Shown: piece after piece, positions 1 to 8,717 of the stretch | Layout of the letters: every line of letters starts with the position of its first letter | How positions within the stretch are numbered: the stretch's first letter is position 1 | Assembly (NCBI RefSeq): GCF_000785105.2 | Contig: NZ_CP018906.1 | Span: 1,488,001-1,552,000 of the forward strand | Reading direction: 5' to 3' | Origin: Lentilactobacillus curieae | GTDB taxonomy: Bacteria > Bacillota > Bacilli > Lactobacillales > Lactobacillaceae | DNA: 64,000 bases | Notes under the pieces: model-generated | The model's database searches: none | The model's input: only the letters and a program-made list of their open reading frames with translations | What the model was told of the DNA's origin: nothing | Made by a program: the position numbers and the translations under genes

Positions 1-1
1 T

Positions 2-154
2 GCAACACGTGAGGGGATTTTGCGGGAGACTTTTCCTGCAGTGTTCGTAGTTGAGCTTGATAAGGACTCGAGTTTAAACCGAGTATCTTACAGTTACACT
101 GACGTTTTGACTAAGAACATCAAGATTGAGTTTGGAGCTAATCAAACTGATTAG
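2..154 (+). CDS. veg: Veg family protein, C-terminal part
   Basis: The last 50 codons of a gene that begins before the window. The readable tail contains GILRETFPAVFVVELD and RVSYSYTDVLT, the typical C-terminus of the small Veg protein of Firmicutes, a short beta-rich protein linked in Bacillus subtilis to biofilm matrix control. It is followed directly by a terminator. In lactobacilli and bacilli veg lies just upstream of ispE and purR, as here, which supports the call. The start and N-terminal half cannot be seen. Confidence 0.85.
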   Translation, partial: ATREGILRETFPAVFVVELDKDSSLNRVSYSYTDVLTKNIKIEFGANQTD

Positions 155-160
155 TAATTT

Positions 161-185
161 GGGGGGCCGAGAGGCCTTTTTTTTT
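161..185 (+). terminator. Terminator after veg
   Basis: A short GC stem GGCC-gaga-GGCC, extendable by G-U pairs, is followed by nine T. It closes veg. Confidence 0.75.
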
Positions 186-214
186 GCTCAAAATTCCGGT
201 TTCAGTGTGACTGA

Positions 215-243
215 CTGACTTTTTGCCGATTATTTAGTATACT
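215..243 (+). promoter_or_regulatory. Possible ispE promoter
   Basis: CTGACT at 215-220 and TATACT at 238-243 are separated by 17 bases, upstream of ispE and downstream of the veg terminator. The -35 match is weak; the -10 is good. Confidence 0.4.
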
Positions 244-279
244 TTTTGTAATATATCGTTGGTCAGGGGATGTTGTTTA

Positions 280-1137
280 ATGAAAATGATCATAAAAGCA
301 CCCGCCAAACTTAATCTCGGATTGGACGCAACGTCAGTTCATTCAAACAAAGAGGTTGAATGGGAAATGGTGATGACTTCAATTTCACTCTGTGATTACG
401 TTACTTTAGAAACAAATTCGTCAGGTAAAATCGAAATTGATACGGATAGTGGCTTTCTACCAGATGACGGTCGGAACCTTGCACTTAAAGCAGCCAGGTT
501 ATTTTTTCAGGATAATCACATTAGCAGTGGACTTAAAATTTCCATCGAAAAGAACATTCCAGTTGCTGCTGGTTTAGGTGGTGGTTCAAGTGATGCTGCG
601 GCAGTTTTGCGAGGACTAAATACGATGTTTCGAACTGGCAAAACACTGTTTGAATTAGCAAAATTAGGCTTACAGATCGACTCAGATGTTCCATATTGTG
701 TTTACGGCAAGACAGCTAAAGTTTCAGGGTATGGCGAAGTGATTACTCCATTACCTAAACTACCGTCAATGTGGTTTGTACTTGCAAAGCCCAACGTAAG
801 TGTTTCGACGCCGAAAATAATTCGCTCGCTTCATAACGTGGAATTAGATCATCCAAACATCAATGGATTGGTTTCAGCAGTCGAATCACAAAATTACGAG
901 GAAATTGTGGGTAATTTGGCTAATACCCTTGAAACAGTGACTTCAAAAATGTATCCACAAATTCTTACGATTAAGCAGAGACTACAAAAGTATGGTGCAG
1001 ATGGATCGTTGATGACGGGCAGTGGGCCGACTGTTTACGGGATTTGTCGTAAGCAGAGCCGGGCAAATCGGGTGTTTAATAGTATCTCTGGGTTTTGTCA
1101 CGAAGTCTATATTGCTAGATCAATTGAAACAAATTAA
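280..1137 (+). CDS. ispE: 4-diphosphocytidyl-2-C-methyl-D-erythritol kinase
   Basis: Phosphorylates CDP-methylerythritol in the non-mevalonate isoprenoid pathway. The 285-residue protein is a GHMP kinase: N-terminal KAPAKLNLGLD, the ATP-binding glycine loop PVAAGLGGGSSDAA near residues 94-107, and a late MTGSGPTVYGI motif 3. I start it at ATG 280 because an AGGGGA site lies about ten bases upstream; an in-frame TTG at 259 would lack a site. It stands between veg and the zinc transporter genes with its own terminator. In lactobacilli that use the mevalonate route, an IspE-like gene may be a leftover or have another role; other MEP genes cannot be judged from this window. Confidence 0.9.
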   Translation: MKMIIKAPAKLNLGLDATSVHSNKEVEWEMVMTSISLCDYVTLETNSSGKIEIDTDSGFLPDDGRNLALKAARLFFQDNHISSGLKISIEKNIPVAAGLGGGSSDAAAVLRGLNTMFRTGKTLFELAKLGLQIDSDVPYCVYGKTAKVSGYGEVITPLPKLPSMWFVLAKPNVSVSTPKIIRSLHNVELDHPNINGLVSAVESQNYEEIVGNLANTLETVTSKMYPQILTIKQRLQKYGADGSLMTGSGPTVYGICRKQSRANRVFNSISGFCHEVYIARSIETN

Positions 1138-1142
1138 GGATG

Positions 1143-1191
1143 GGCAACAGTCGAAAATAACAATAGCTTTTTCGACTGAGCCTATTTTTTT
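1143..1191 (+). terminator. Terminator after ispE
   Basis: Long stem CAGTCGAAAA / TTTTCGACTG with outer GGC/GCC pairs, then a run of T. Confidence 0.85.
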
Positions 1192-1211
1192 GTGGAGTTT
1201 TCAATATTCCG

Positions 1212-1256
1212 TTGACAAACAAAATGAGGTCTGTAAACTAGAATGGTAATGATTAC
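1212..1256 (+). promoter_or_regulatory. Promoter with Zur box for zinc transporter genes
   Basis: A perfect -35 TTGACA lies at 1212-1217. Possible -10 elements are TAAACT (1234-1239, 16-base spacer) or TAGAAT (1239-1244, long spacer). Immediately after is GTAATGATTAC at 1246-1256, an exact match to the core of the Bacillus Zur box (GTAATnATTAC). Zur bound here in zinc-replete cells would block transcription of the ABC genes that follow. Confidence 0.75.
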
Positions 1257-1276
1257 TTTTTTCAAGGAGGAAGCAA

Positions 1277-1960
1277 TTGTCAGAACCAGTCGTAAAAGTG
1301 AATAAATTAAACGTGGCTTTTAACCGCCATCCTGTTTTGACTGATTTAAGTGTGGAATTAAATCGAGGAGAATTTCTTGCGATTGTTGGGCAAAACGGAG
1401 TCGGAAAAACCACCTTTGTCCGAACACTTCTTAAGCAACTTAAACCTGCAAGTGGCGAGATAATAATCGCCCCAGGTACGAAGATTGGTTACGTTCCTCA
1501 ATTTAGAAATATCGACGTTGAGTATCCATTATCAATTAAGGATTTTATTTCGTTGGGATTTACCGGATTTAAACTGCCCTTTTTAAAATCAAGCGAACGC
1601 AAAGTTCTTGATGAAGTGATTAAAATGGTTGATTTACAGGACATCGCTAAACGTTCAATGGGAAGGGCATCTGGTGGCGAAAAGCAGCGGGCATACCTTG
1701 CTGCTGCACTGATTAAGCACCCAAACTTGTTGATTTTAGATGAATCAACCGCAAGTCTTGACCCCAATGCTAAGCGCGAGTTGCTGGCTGTGGTTAAGAA
1801 ACTTAATGTTGAAAATCAACTGACTGTCATATTTATTACGCATGACGTTTCGCTGGTTTCACAATATCCTGATCACTACCTCTGGATGAAGCAAGGGGAG
1901 TATGAATCAGGGCTAATCGAAAATCTACCGAGTGAGGTGGTCAGTCAAGATCATGCTTAA
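1277..1960 (+). CDS. znuC: Zinc ABC transporter, ATP-binding protein
   Basis: The cytoplasmic ATPase subunit of a metal importer of the ZnuC/AdcC type. Visible parts are Walker A GQNGVGKTT (38-46), signature ASGGEKQR near 132, Walker B LLILDES near 151 and the switch histidine ITHD near 188. It is 227 residues, a little short for the family. The TTG start follows an AAGGAGG site by five bases. A Zur box upstream points to zinc rather than manganese. The stop overlaps the start of the permease gene by eight bases, so the two are translationally coupled. No solute-binding protein gene is next to it; znuA/adcA must be elsewhere. Confidence 0.85.
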   Translation: MSEPVVKVNKLNVAFNRHPVLTDLSVELNRGEFLAIVGQNGVGKTTFVRTLLKQLKPASGEIIIAPGTKIGYVPQFRNIDVEYPLSIKDFISLGFTGFKLPFLKSSERKVLDEVIKMVDLQDIAKRSMGRASGGEKQRAYLAAALIKHPNLLILDESTASLDPNAKRELLAVVKKLNVENQLTVIFITHDVSLVSQYPDHYLWMKQGEYESGLIENLPSEVVSQDHA

Positions 1961-2756
1961 TTTAGAATTTATGAGAAATGCGTACCTTGCCGGAACGCTG
2001 ATTGCAGTGGTAAGTTCCGTTATTGGTACTTTTGTGGTTGCCAGAAACATGTCGTTTATGACGCATACACTTTCAGAGATTGGTTTTGCCGGTGCATCCT
2101 TTGGAATTTTCATTGGTTGGCCACCGTTGAATGGAATGCTGTTATTTACAGCGATTAGCTCGATCTTAGTTGGTCAGTTAAGTGGCCAAATTGAATCGCG
2201 AAGAGAATCCGTAATTTCAGCAATTTCTGGTCTGTTTATTGGGCTGGGAATTTTGTTCTTATCAATTTCGCAAAAAAATGCAAGTTATGCCACTAACATC
2301 TTATTTGGTAGCGTAATCGGAATCAGCAAGGATGATGTCCATTTGATGGCAATTTTATCCTTGTTAGTATTACTAGTCGTCGTTGTGATCTACCGAAACT
2401 TGAAGGCTGATTCTTTTGATTCGATTGGTGCCAAAATTAATGGCGTTAATTCTAACTTAATATCAATTATCTTTTTATTGCTGTTAGCGATGAGTGTCAG
2501 TGTTGCTGCTCAGATTGTGGGCTCACTTTTAATCTTTATCTTGCTAACATTACCTGCATCTAGTGCAAAATATTTCTGTCACACGGTATTTTCAATGATT
2601 GTGTTGGGAACTGTTTTTGCACTGGCAGGGGTTTGGATTGGCCTTTATTTAGGCTACATTACTAATTGGCCGGTCACTTTCTTCATTGCCTGCATTGAGG
2701 CAGCAATTTATGGCTGTGCTTTACTTTATAACTCAATTCAAAACCGTAGCGAGTAA
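1953..2756 (+). CDS. znuB: Zinc ABC transporter, membrane permease
   Basis: ABC-3 family permease of 267 residues with about eight or nine hydrophobic segments and the family pattern FVVARNMSFMTHTLSEIGFAG near the N-terminus. It forms the membrane channel for the preceding ATPase. ATG 1953 is chosen because GAGGTGG lies about 12 bases upstream inside the ATPase gene; a GTG at 1932 is an alternative. The terminator stem begins inside the last codons of this gene, leaving no 3' untranslated space. Confidence 0.85.
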   Translation: MLNLEFMRNAYLAGTLIAVVSSVIGTFVVARNMSFMTHTLSEIGFAGASFGIFIGWPPLNGMLLFTAISSILVGQLSGQIESRRESVISAISGLFIGLGILFLSISQKNASYATNILFGSVIGISKDDVHLMAILSLLVLLVVVVIYRNLKADSFDSIGAKINGVNSNLISIIFLLLLAMSVSVAAQIVGSLLIFILLTLPASSAKYFCHTVFSMIVLGTVFALAGVWIGLYLGYITNWPVTFFIACIEAAIYGCALLYNSIQNRSE

Positions 2757-2771
2757 GCTACGGCTTTTTAT
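2744..2771 (+). terminator. Terminator overlapping znuB stop codon
   Basis: CCGTAGC-gagtaa-GCTACGG followed by a T-rich tract; the stop codon TAA sits in the loop. Confidence 0.85.
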
Positions 2772-2805
2772 TTCGAAAACTTTAAAAATAATCTGGAAAA
2801 AAGTT

Positions 2806-2837
2806 AAACAGTTCAGCAAAAGCCGAACATTTATGAT
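2806..2837 (+). promoter_or_regulatory. PurBox pair and -10 of purR
   Basis: AAAGCCGAACATT (2818-2830) matches the Firmicute PurBox AWWWCCGAACWWT except for one base. On its left lies an inverted copy (GTTCAGC at 2811-2817), so the two form a near-palindrome. TATGAT at 2832-2837 is a plausible -10. PurR would bind here and control its own gene. Confidence 0.7.
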
Positions 2838-2877
2838 AAAATTTAATAGATATTACATATAAATTGAGGTGGGATTT

Positions 2878-3696
2878 TTGAAAGTACGCAGAAGTGATCG
2901 GCTGATCGATATGACCCGCTATTTACTTGAACGTCCGCACACGCTTGTGCCGTTGACGTTCTTTTCTAAGAAATATGAGTCAGCAAAATCGTCAATTAGT
3001 GAAGATTTAACAATTTTAAAGAGAACTTTCCAAGAACGGGGAACTGGTTTATTGGAAACCGTTCCCGGAGCAGCAGGGGGCACTCGCTTTCTGCCATATA
3101 TTTTGAAAGAAGAGGCAACTGACTTTGTCGGGGACTTAATTGGTCAAATGACTGACGAAAGTCGTTACTTGCCAGGCGGATACGTCTATATGTCTGACTT
3201 GTTAGGCGATCCTAATACCTTGCGGCAAATCGGCAGAATTTTTGCCACTCAATATTTAAACCAAAACGTTGATGCTGTTATGACAATTGCCACCAAAGGG
3301 GTGCCAATTGCTCAGGGAGTTGCCAACTTATTAAACGTGCCGTTCGTTATCGTGCGTCACGATACTGAAATCACTGAAGGGTCTACAGTTAACGTAAACT
3401 ATGTTTCTGGATCAAGTGAACGAATCGAAAAGATGTCACTATCAAAACGGAGCCTTAAGAAGGGTGCGAATGTTTTGATTGTTGATGATTATATGCGTGG
3501 CGGAGGAACCATCTCTGGGATGATTTCTATGGTTGAAGAATTTGAAGCTAACTTAATCGGAATTGGGGTAGTTGCTGAAAGTTCGATGCCGGAAACACGT
3601 AGAATTGGTGAGTACACCTCATTGATGACAGTAGATGCAGAAGACAACACGGTCACTGCCAAAACGGGGAACTATTTAGATAAGTTTTTTAACTAA
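2878..3696 (+). CDS. purR: Purine operon repressor PurR
   Basis: A transcription factor that senses PRPP and controls purine genes through PurBoxes. The 272-residue protein has an N-terminal winged helix (about 1-75, RRSDRLIDMTRYLLERPH) and a phosphoribosyltransferase-fold domain with the PRPP loop VLIVDDYMRGGGT near 199-211. It aligns along its whole length with B. subtilis PurR, including SAKSSISEDLTI. TTG 2878 is chosen because GAGGTGGG ends about five bases upstream and the result begins MKVRRS as in homologues. PurBoxes upstream suggest autoregulation. Neighbouring glmU and prs (the PRPP maker) follow on the same strand. Confidence 0.95.
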   Translation: MKVRRSDRLIDMTRYLLERPHTLVPLTFFSKKYESAKSSISEDLTILKRTFQERGTGLLETVPGAAGGTRFLPYILKEEATDFVGDLIGQMTDESRYLPGGYVYMSDLLGDPNTLRQIGRIFATQYLNQNVDAVMTIATKGVPIAQGVANLLNVPFVIVRHDTEITEGSTVNVNYVSGSSERIEKMSLSKRSLKKGANVLIVDDYMRGGGTISGMISMVEEFEANLIGIGVVAESSMPETRRIGEYTSLMTVDAEDNTVTAKTGNYLDKFFN

Positions 3697-3717
3697 TCAT
3701 TAAGAGGAGAAATGAGA

Positions 3718-5094
3718 ATGGCAACAAAAAATACGGTTATCCTTGCTGCGGGTAAGGGGACTCGCATGAAATCTAAGCTTTACAAAGTTTTGCACAGAGT
3801 ATGTGGTCGGACGATGGTTGATCACGTATTAACTCAAGTTGAACAGGTAAAAATGGATAACATTGTAACGGTTGTTGGCCACGGGGCTGATGCCGTTGAA
3901 AAAGAACTCGGTAGTCGAACTAAATACGCCGTTCAAGAAGAACAGCTGGGAACTGGTCACGCAGTGATGCAAGCTGAGGACATTTTGGGAAACCTTGATG
4001 GAATTACTATGGTTGTTAGTGGGGACACCCCATTATTTACAGCCCAAACTTTTGATAATTTATTTGAATACCATAAAAGTAAAAAGGCTGCCGTTACGAT
4101 TTTGACTTCTCACACTGACGAGCCAACTGGATATGGCCGAATTGTTAGGAATAGCCTAGGAATCGTTGAGCGAATTGTTGAGCAAAAGGACGCTTCTAAG
4201 GAAGAACAAGCAATTACTGAAATCAATACCGGGGTTTATGCATTTGATAACCAGGCATTGTTTAGTGCTCTTCACAGCATCAATAATGAAAACGCCCAGG
4301 GAGAATACTATTTGACTGATGTCATTGAAATTTTGAAAAAACAGGGCAAAACCATCGCTGCTTTCCAAATGGATGACTTTTATGAATCAATGGGTGTAAA
4401 TGACCGAGTTGCCTTGTCAAAAGCAACTAAAATTATGCAACGCAGAATTAATGAAGCGCACATGAAAGACGGAGTAACAATTGTTGATCCTGACAATACT
4501 TATATCGATGTTGATATCAAAATCGGTGCCGACACTGTAATTGAACCAGGGGTTCAGTTGAAGAATCATTCAGTAATCGGTGAAAATTGTTACTTAGGTG
4601 CTCACTCTGAAATTCGAAATTCAACACTTCACGATAACGTGACGGTTACATCTTCGTTAATTGAAGATTCAGAAATGTTTGATGGCTCAGACATCGGTCC
4701 TAATAGTCATTTACGACCAGAATCATCGATTGGTAAAGGCGTTCACCTTGGAAACTTTGTCGAGGTTAAGAAATCAACGATTGAAGACAACACCAAGGTT
4801 GGTCACTTAACTTACGTTGGTAACGCCAAACTGGGTAAGAATATTAACGTTGGTTGTGGGGTAGTCTTTGTCAATTATGATGGGGCTAAGAAACATGAAA
4901 CTGTTGTCGGGGACGACTCATTTATTGGTAGCAACTCTAACCTAATTGCCCCACTAAATGTAGCTGATCATTCATTTATTGCCGCAGGTTCAACCATCAA
5001 CAAGGATGTTGAACGTTATGATATGGCAATTGCCCGTGAACGACAGACAAATAAACCTGGGTATTTTAAAAAATTACCTTATCAAAAAGATTAG
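3718..5094 (+). CDS. glmU: Bifunctional GlcNAc-1-P uridyltransferase / GlcN-1-P acetyltransferase
   Basis: Makes UDP-GlcNAc for peptidoglycan and teichoic acids. The N-terminal pyrophosphorylase domain has [18 protein letters not shown] (about 9-26); from about residue 250 the left-handed beta-helix acetyltransferase shows hexapeptide repeats such as [13 protein letters not shown] and [13 protein letters not shown]. Length 458 residues is normal. Two in-frame ATGs lie six bases apart; 3718 is eight bases from GAGGAG and is preferred to 3712, which is two bases away. The 15-base gap after purR suggests cotranscription. Confidence 0.95.
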   Translation: MATKNTVILAAGKGTRMKSKLYKVLHRVCGRTMVDHVLTQVEQVKMDNIVTVVGHGADAVEKELGSRTKYAVQEEQLGTGHAVMQAEDILGNLDGITMVVSGDTPLFTAQTFDNLFEYHKSKKAAVTILTSHTDEPTGYGRIVRNSLGIVERIVEQKDASKEEQAITEINTGVYAFDNQALFSALHSINNENAQGEYYLTDVIEILKKQGKTIAAFQMDDFYESMGVNDRVALSKATKIMQRRINEAHMKDGVTIVDPDNTYIDVDIKIGADTVIEPGVQLKNHSVIGENCYLGAHSEIRNSTLHDNVTVTSSLIEDSEMFDGSDIGPNSHLRPESSIGKGVHLGNFVEVKKSTIEDNTKVGHLTYVGNAKLGKNINVGCGVVFVNYDGAKKHETVVGDDSFIGSNSNLIAPLNVADHSFIAAGSTINKDVERYDMAIARERQTNKPGYFKKLPYQKD

Positions 5095-5158
5095 CAATGA
5101 TATTTTAGGGGAATTCATTGTATAATTAAGTTAGCAAAAACCTAAATGGAGGATCCTA

Positions 5159-6139
5159 ATGGCTCAGCAATACTTTGACGAAAATTTAAAAATCTTTGCC
5201 CTTAATTCTAATAAACCACTTGCAGAAAAAATCGCTGCAACGGTAGGCGTTCCGCTCGGAAAGACTTCGGTGGATCGTTTTAGTGATGGTGAAATCAGAA
5301 TTAACATCGAGGAAAGTATCCGTGGGGATAATATTTACATTATCCAATCTACTTCGGCACCGGTAAACGATAACTTAATGGAACTATTGATTATGATTGA
5401 TGCATTGAGAAGAGCCAGTGCAAAAACCATCAATGTTGTGATTCCTTACTACGGTTACGCTCGTCAAGATAGAAAGGCACGTTCTCGTGAACCAATTACG
5501 GCTAAATTAGTGGCCAACATGTTGCAAAAGGACGGCGTAGATCGGTTAATCACTTTAGATTTACATGCTGCTCAAATTCAAGGATTCTTTGATATCCCAG
5601 TTGATCATTTGATGGGAGCCCCATTATTGGCTGACTACTTCTTGGATCATGATTTTGAGGAGGATACTGTAATTGTTTCCCCAGATCATGGTGGAGTTTC
5701 TCGTGCGAGAGCTTTAGCAGAATTCTTGGAAAAGCCAATTGCAATCATCGATAAACGCCGGCCAGAGGCCAACGTGGCTGAAATTATGAACATCATTGGT
5801 AATGTTAAAGGAAAACGTTGCTTGATGATTGATGACATGATTGATACTGCGGGAACAATTACTTTAGGGGCGCAAGCGTTAATGGATGCTGGTGCTAAGG
5901 AAGTATATGCATGTTGTACTCATCCAGTGCTATCAGGTCCTGCAATTGATAGAATTGCTAAGTCACCAATTAAGAAGTTAGTGATTACTGATACCATTAA
6001 GCTTCCTGAAGAAAAGCAAATTGATAAAATTGTTAAGGTTTCTGTTGGTCCATTAATTGGTGATGCCATTAAGAGAATTAACGAAAACAAGCCGGTCAGT
6101 CCATTGTTTAAGAATCGTTTCCATGGAACTGAATCTTAA
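5159..6139 (+). CDS. prs: Ribose-phosphate pyrophosphokinase (PRPP synthase)
   Basis: Class I PRPP synthetase: ribose-5-phosphate + ATP to PRPP + AMP, the precursor for purines, pyrimidines, NAD, His and Trp. The 326-residue protein shows the flexible loop [33 protein letters not shown] and the PRPP-binding [13 protein letters not shown]. Start ATG follows TGGAGG by seven bases. A TATAAT at 5121-5126 in the 64-base gap after glmU may be an extra promoter. The stop TAA shares one base with the next start. Its product is the ligand of PurR, encoded two genes upstream. Confidence 0.97.
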   Translation: MAQQYFDENLKIFALNSNKPLAEKIAATVGVPLGKTSVDRFSDGEIRINIEESIRGDNIYIIQSTSAPVNDNLMELLIMIDALRRASAKTINVVIPYYGYARQDRKARSREPITAKLVANMLQKDGVDRLITLDLHAAQIQGFFDIPVDHLMGAPLLADYFLDHDFEEDTVIVSPDHGGVSRARALAEFLEKPIAIIDKRRPEANVAEIMNIIGNVKGKRCLMIDDMIDTAGTITLGAQALMDAGAKEVYACCTHPVLSGPAIDRIAKSPIKKLVITDTIKLPEEKQIDKIVKVSVGPLIGDAIKRINENKPVSPLFKNRFHGTES

Positions 6140-6495
6140 TGAGCATGTTTAAAAAAATTGTGTTAACCAGTTGTACTGTGGTTATCATTGTAGATGTCAT
6201 TGGAATTTTGATTTACGGTACATTGGCAGTTGGAAACGTTAATTTTATGATTGGCTTATTGCTAATGATTGGAGCGGCGTTTTTTATCATCAAAGATGGT
6301 CATCTTTTTACTGGTTGGCGCTTTAGCACTAAGAAAAGAACAGATTTAGAGCAAGAGAATCTACCAAAACAACCAGGAGTTAGAGAGGTCGGTTCTGTTA
6401 AGAATCAACCAATTAAGTTTGGTCCCTCAGCTAGATTTTGTTTGCTAGTTGGTGGATTGTTGATTGTTTTAGGTGTGGGTTTGACTTTAATTTAG
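6139..6495 (+). CDS. Small membrane protein, DUF3899-like
   Basis: A 118-residue protein with two N-terminal hydrophobic segments (about 4-28 and 33-51), a polar middle (55-95) and a C-terminal hydrophobic segment (about 97-117). The layout resembles DUF3899 proteins of lactobacilli, but this is from memory of the pattern only. It overlaps the prs stop by one base and has no strong ribosome site, so it is probably translated by coupling. ATG 6145 is an alternative start. No function is known to me. Confidence 0.6.
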   Translation: MSMFKKIVLTSCTVVIIVDVIGILIYGTLAVGNVNFMIGLLLMIGAAFFIIKDGHLFTGWRFSTKKRTDLEQENLPKQPGVREVGSVKNQPIKFGPSARFCLLVGGLLIVLGVGLTLI

Positions 6496-6501
6496 AATAG
6501 C

Positions 6502-6538
6502 AAAAAGGCTACGGTGCTCAATGCACCGTAGCCTTTTT
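6502..6538. terminator. Bidirectional terminator between convergent operons
   Basis: AAAAAGGCTACGGTGC / GCACCGTAGCCTTTTT is a perfect 16-bp inverted repeat with a five-base loop, with A and T runs on both sides, between the prs operon (+) and the HAD gene (-). Confidence 0.95.
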
Positions 6539-6553
6539 GGTTTAATCAATTGA

Positions 6554-7369
6554 TTAATCAACTTCGTTTACGTACTTATTGATTGCGTAGGCAACTCCGT
6601 TTTCAGAATTGGTTTTGGTAACAAATGAAGCAGCTTCCTTCACTTCGTCTATTCCGTTACCCATTGCAACTCCTAGACCAGCGTATTTAATCATGGTGAG
6701 ATCATTACCCTCATCTCCAAGAGCCATTACATTTTCAGCGGTTAGATTAAGCCGTTCAGCAAGGTCCTTAAGTGCGTTGCCCTTGCTTGCGTTTTTATTC
6801 ATCATTTCGATGAAGTATGGTTCACTTTGGACAACGTAAAGTTCTTCCTTTAGTTCGTCAGGGATGTTTTGCTTTACCCGTTCAATTACTTCTGGATAAT
6901 CCACAAACATTGCTTTAGAAATCACAGTATCGGCAGTGATTTGCTCTGGAGTCTTGAACACGATTGGGAGCATAACCAGATAGCTTTCACCAATTGTGTA
7001 AGGACTAAGCTCTTGGTTAGTAGCGATGATTTGATCTGTAGTTTCCACTTGGTAGTGGGCGCCTAACATCCGACTGTACATTTCGGTCTTTAGGAACCCT
7101 TCGTATGATAGTGTGTGGTGACTAATAACGTTACCATCTAGGTCTTGAGCCATTGCACCGTTAAAGGTAATGGCGTATTCATCGTTTCCAGAAATTGATA
7201 ATTTGTCCAAGTATGGTTTAACACCACTTAGTGGGCGACCGGTACAAAGAACTACCTTAACGCCACGTTTCCGAGCGTTAGAAATGGCCTCAATCGTTTC
7301 ATTGGCAAGTACATGGTCCTCGTTTAGTAGGGTACCATCAATGTCGATGGCGATTAGTTTAATGTTCAT
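6554..7369 (-). CDS. Cof-type HAD-IIB sugar phosphatase
   Basis: A cytoplasmic phosphatase of the YidA/Cof family, probably acting on sugar phosphates or similar small metabolites. The 271-residue protein begins with the catalytic motif IDIDGTLL (Asp 9 nucleophile, Asp 11), has a T-G-R motif II (VLCTGRPL), a IIB cap domain, and the acidic motif ALGDEGNDLTMI near 218. Start ATG is preceded by AGGAGT. It is the last gene of a lipL-HD-HAD minus-strand set, 16 bases after the HD gene. The exact substrate cannot be inferred. Confidence 0.88.
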   Translation of the reverse strand: MNIKLIAIDIDGTLLNEDHVLANETIEAISNARKRGVKVVLCTGRPLSGVKPYLDKLSISGNDEYAITFNGAMAQDLDGNVISHHTLSYEGFLKTEMYSRMLGAHYQVETTDQIIATNQELSPYTIGESYLVMLPIVFKTPEQITADTVISKAMFVDYPEVIERVKQNIPDELKEELYVVQSEPYFIEMMNKNASKGNALKDLAERLNLTAENVMALGDEGNDLTMIKYAGLGVAMGNGIDEVKEAASFVTKTNSENGVAYAINKYVNEVD

Positions 7370-7385
7370 AAAGTTACTCCTGTGT

Positions 7386-8717
7386 CTAAATTAATTTATC
7401 GTTGCGAATATGTTTGGCAAATTCATCATACTCAGATTGGAACAGATCTACGTTGTTGCCATTGGTTAAGACGTCCTTTGGGAAGAAGAAGCGATTATCT
7501 CCCTCGGAACGGTCAGAGATGGCGTTAACAATTGGGCTTACATCAGCAAGTTGGACGAGTGATTCGTCTGCTTGGATCAATTGAATCTGCTTCTTCTCTG
7601 GGGTGTAGGCATCATATGGCAAATCAAAACTATCATCCGTAGCCGTGTAATACTTAGGGTTGTAACCAGCCTGTTCGATCAACTCTTGTAGTTTAGGCAA
7701 CAGACTTTTGGTTTCCTCAGTAAACCTAACTGATTTTAGCGGCTTTCTGTCGATAAATCTGCTTGCTAAGTCTGCAAGAATATCATCAGGATAACGTTTC
7801 CAATGGATAAAGTAAGTGTTTAATACTCCATCGTCTAGTTGGAGATAGTCATCAAGATTGAATTGCCGAGAGAAGAATGGTAATAACAGGTAGGGAGTTT
7901 GGGCATTTTCAACGACTGTGCCATTAAAAATTTCTTTAGCTCGTGAAAGTAGTCGATTTAGGACGACTTCCATAGATCTTGATCCAGGATGAAAATAAAC
8001 TTGTTGGTACATTTGAAACCTGCTGACGATGTAGTCTTCAACTGCGTGCATGCCACTCATTTCAAAACAGATTCCGTCGTGGTATGGTCGCATTACCTCT
8101 AAAATTCGCTGTAAATCAAAGGTACCATACTTTACCCCAGTATTGTAAGCGTCACGAAGTAAGTAATCCATCCTATCAGCGTCAAGTTGGCTAGAAATAA
8201 TTTCCACAACTTGGCGATTAGGGTAGGTCTTGTTGATAACACTAGCAACCATATCTGGAAATTCTGGGCTCACTTTTTTAAGCACCGCATTAATTTCGGT
8301 TTGGTCGGAAGTGATAATTGCCCGGGTAATTGCTTCATGATCGGTGTGAAAAATGTGCTCAAAGGTGTGTGAGTATGGGCCATGGCCAATATCATGAAGG
8401 AGGGCAGCACAAAGGGTGACTAGCTCCTCTGAGTTGTCCCAAAGTCCATCACCATGAAGCTTGCTGGGGTAATTTTTGGCAAATGATTCAGTAATTCGTC
8501 GGGCAATTTCGTAAACTCCTAATGAGTGGGAGAATCTGGAGTGCTCTGCACCGTGAAATACTAAGGGCGTCGTCCCAAGTTGGTGAATTCTCCTTAGTCG
8601 TTGAAATTCGCTGGTGTTAATTAAGTCTAGGATTACTTGGTACTTAACGTATACGTAATTGTGAACCGGGTCTCGAAATACTTTTTCTCTTGCTAACTTT
8701 TGATTTGCGTATGTCAA
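7386..8717 (-). CDS. HD-domain phosphohydrolase, YwfO family
   Basis: A 443-residue HD-superfamily protein related to dNTP triphosphohydrolases and B. subtilis YwfO. Metal ligands expected of the family are visible: GAEHSRFSHSLG (His 59, His 64) and LLHDIGHGPYSH (His 108, Asp 109, His 112). Members studied in Firmicutes hydrolyse dNTPs or are allosteric; the substrate here is inferred only. The TTG start follows GGAGGAC by five bases and overlaps the lipL stop. In B. subtilis ywfO and lipL (ywfL) are also near neighbours, so this is an old linkage. Confidence 0.85.
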   Translation of the reverse strand: MTYANQKLAREKVFRDPVHNYVYVKYQVILDLINTSEFQRLRRIHQLGTTPLVFHGAEHSRFSHSLGVYEIARRITESFAKNYPSKLHGDGLWDNSEELVTLCAALLHDIGHGPYSHTFEHIFHTDHEAITRAIITSDQTEINAVLKKVSPEFPDMVASVINKTYPNRQVVEIISSQLDADRMDYLLRDAYNTGVKYGTFDLQRILEVMRPYHDGICFEMSGMHAVEDYIVSRFQMYQQVYFHPGSRSMEVVLNRLLSRAKEIFNGTVVENAQTPYLLLPFFSRQFNLDDYLQLDDGVLNTYFIHWKRYPDDILADLASRFIDRKPLKSVRFTEETKSLLPKLQELIEQAGYNPKYYTATDDSFDLPYDAYTPEKKQIQLIQADESLVQLADVSPIVNAISDRSEGDNRFFFPKDVLTNGNNVDLFQSEYDEFAKHIRNDKLI

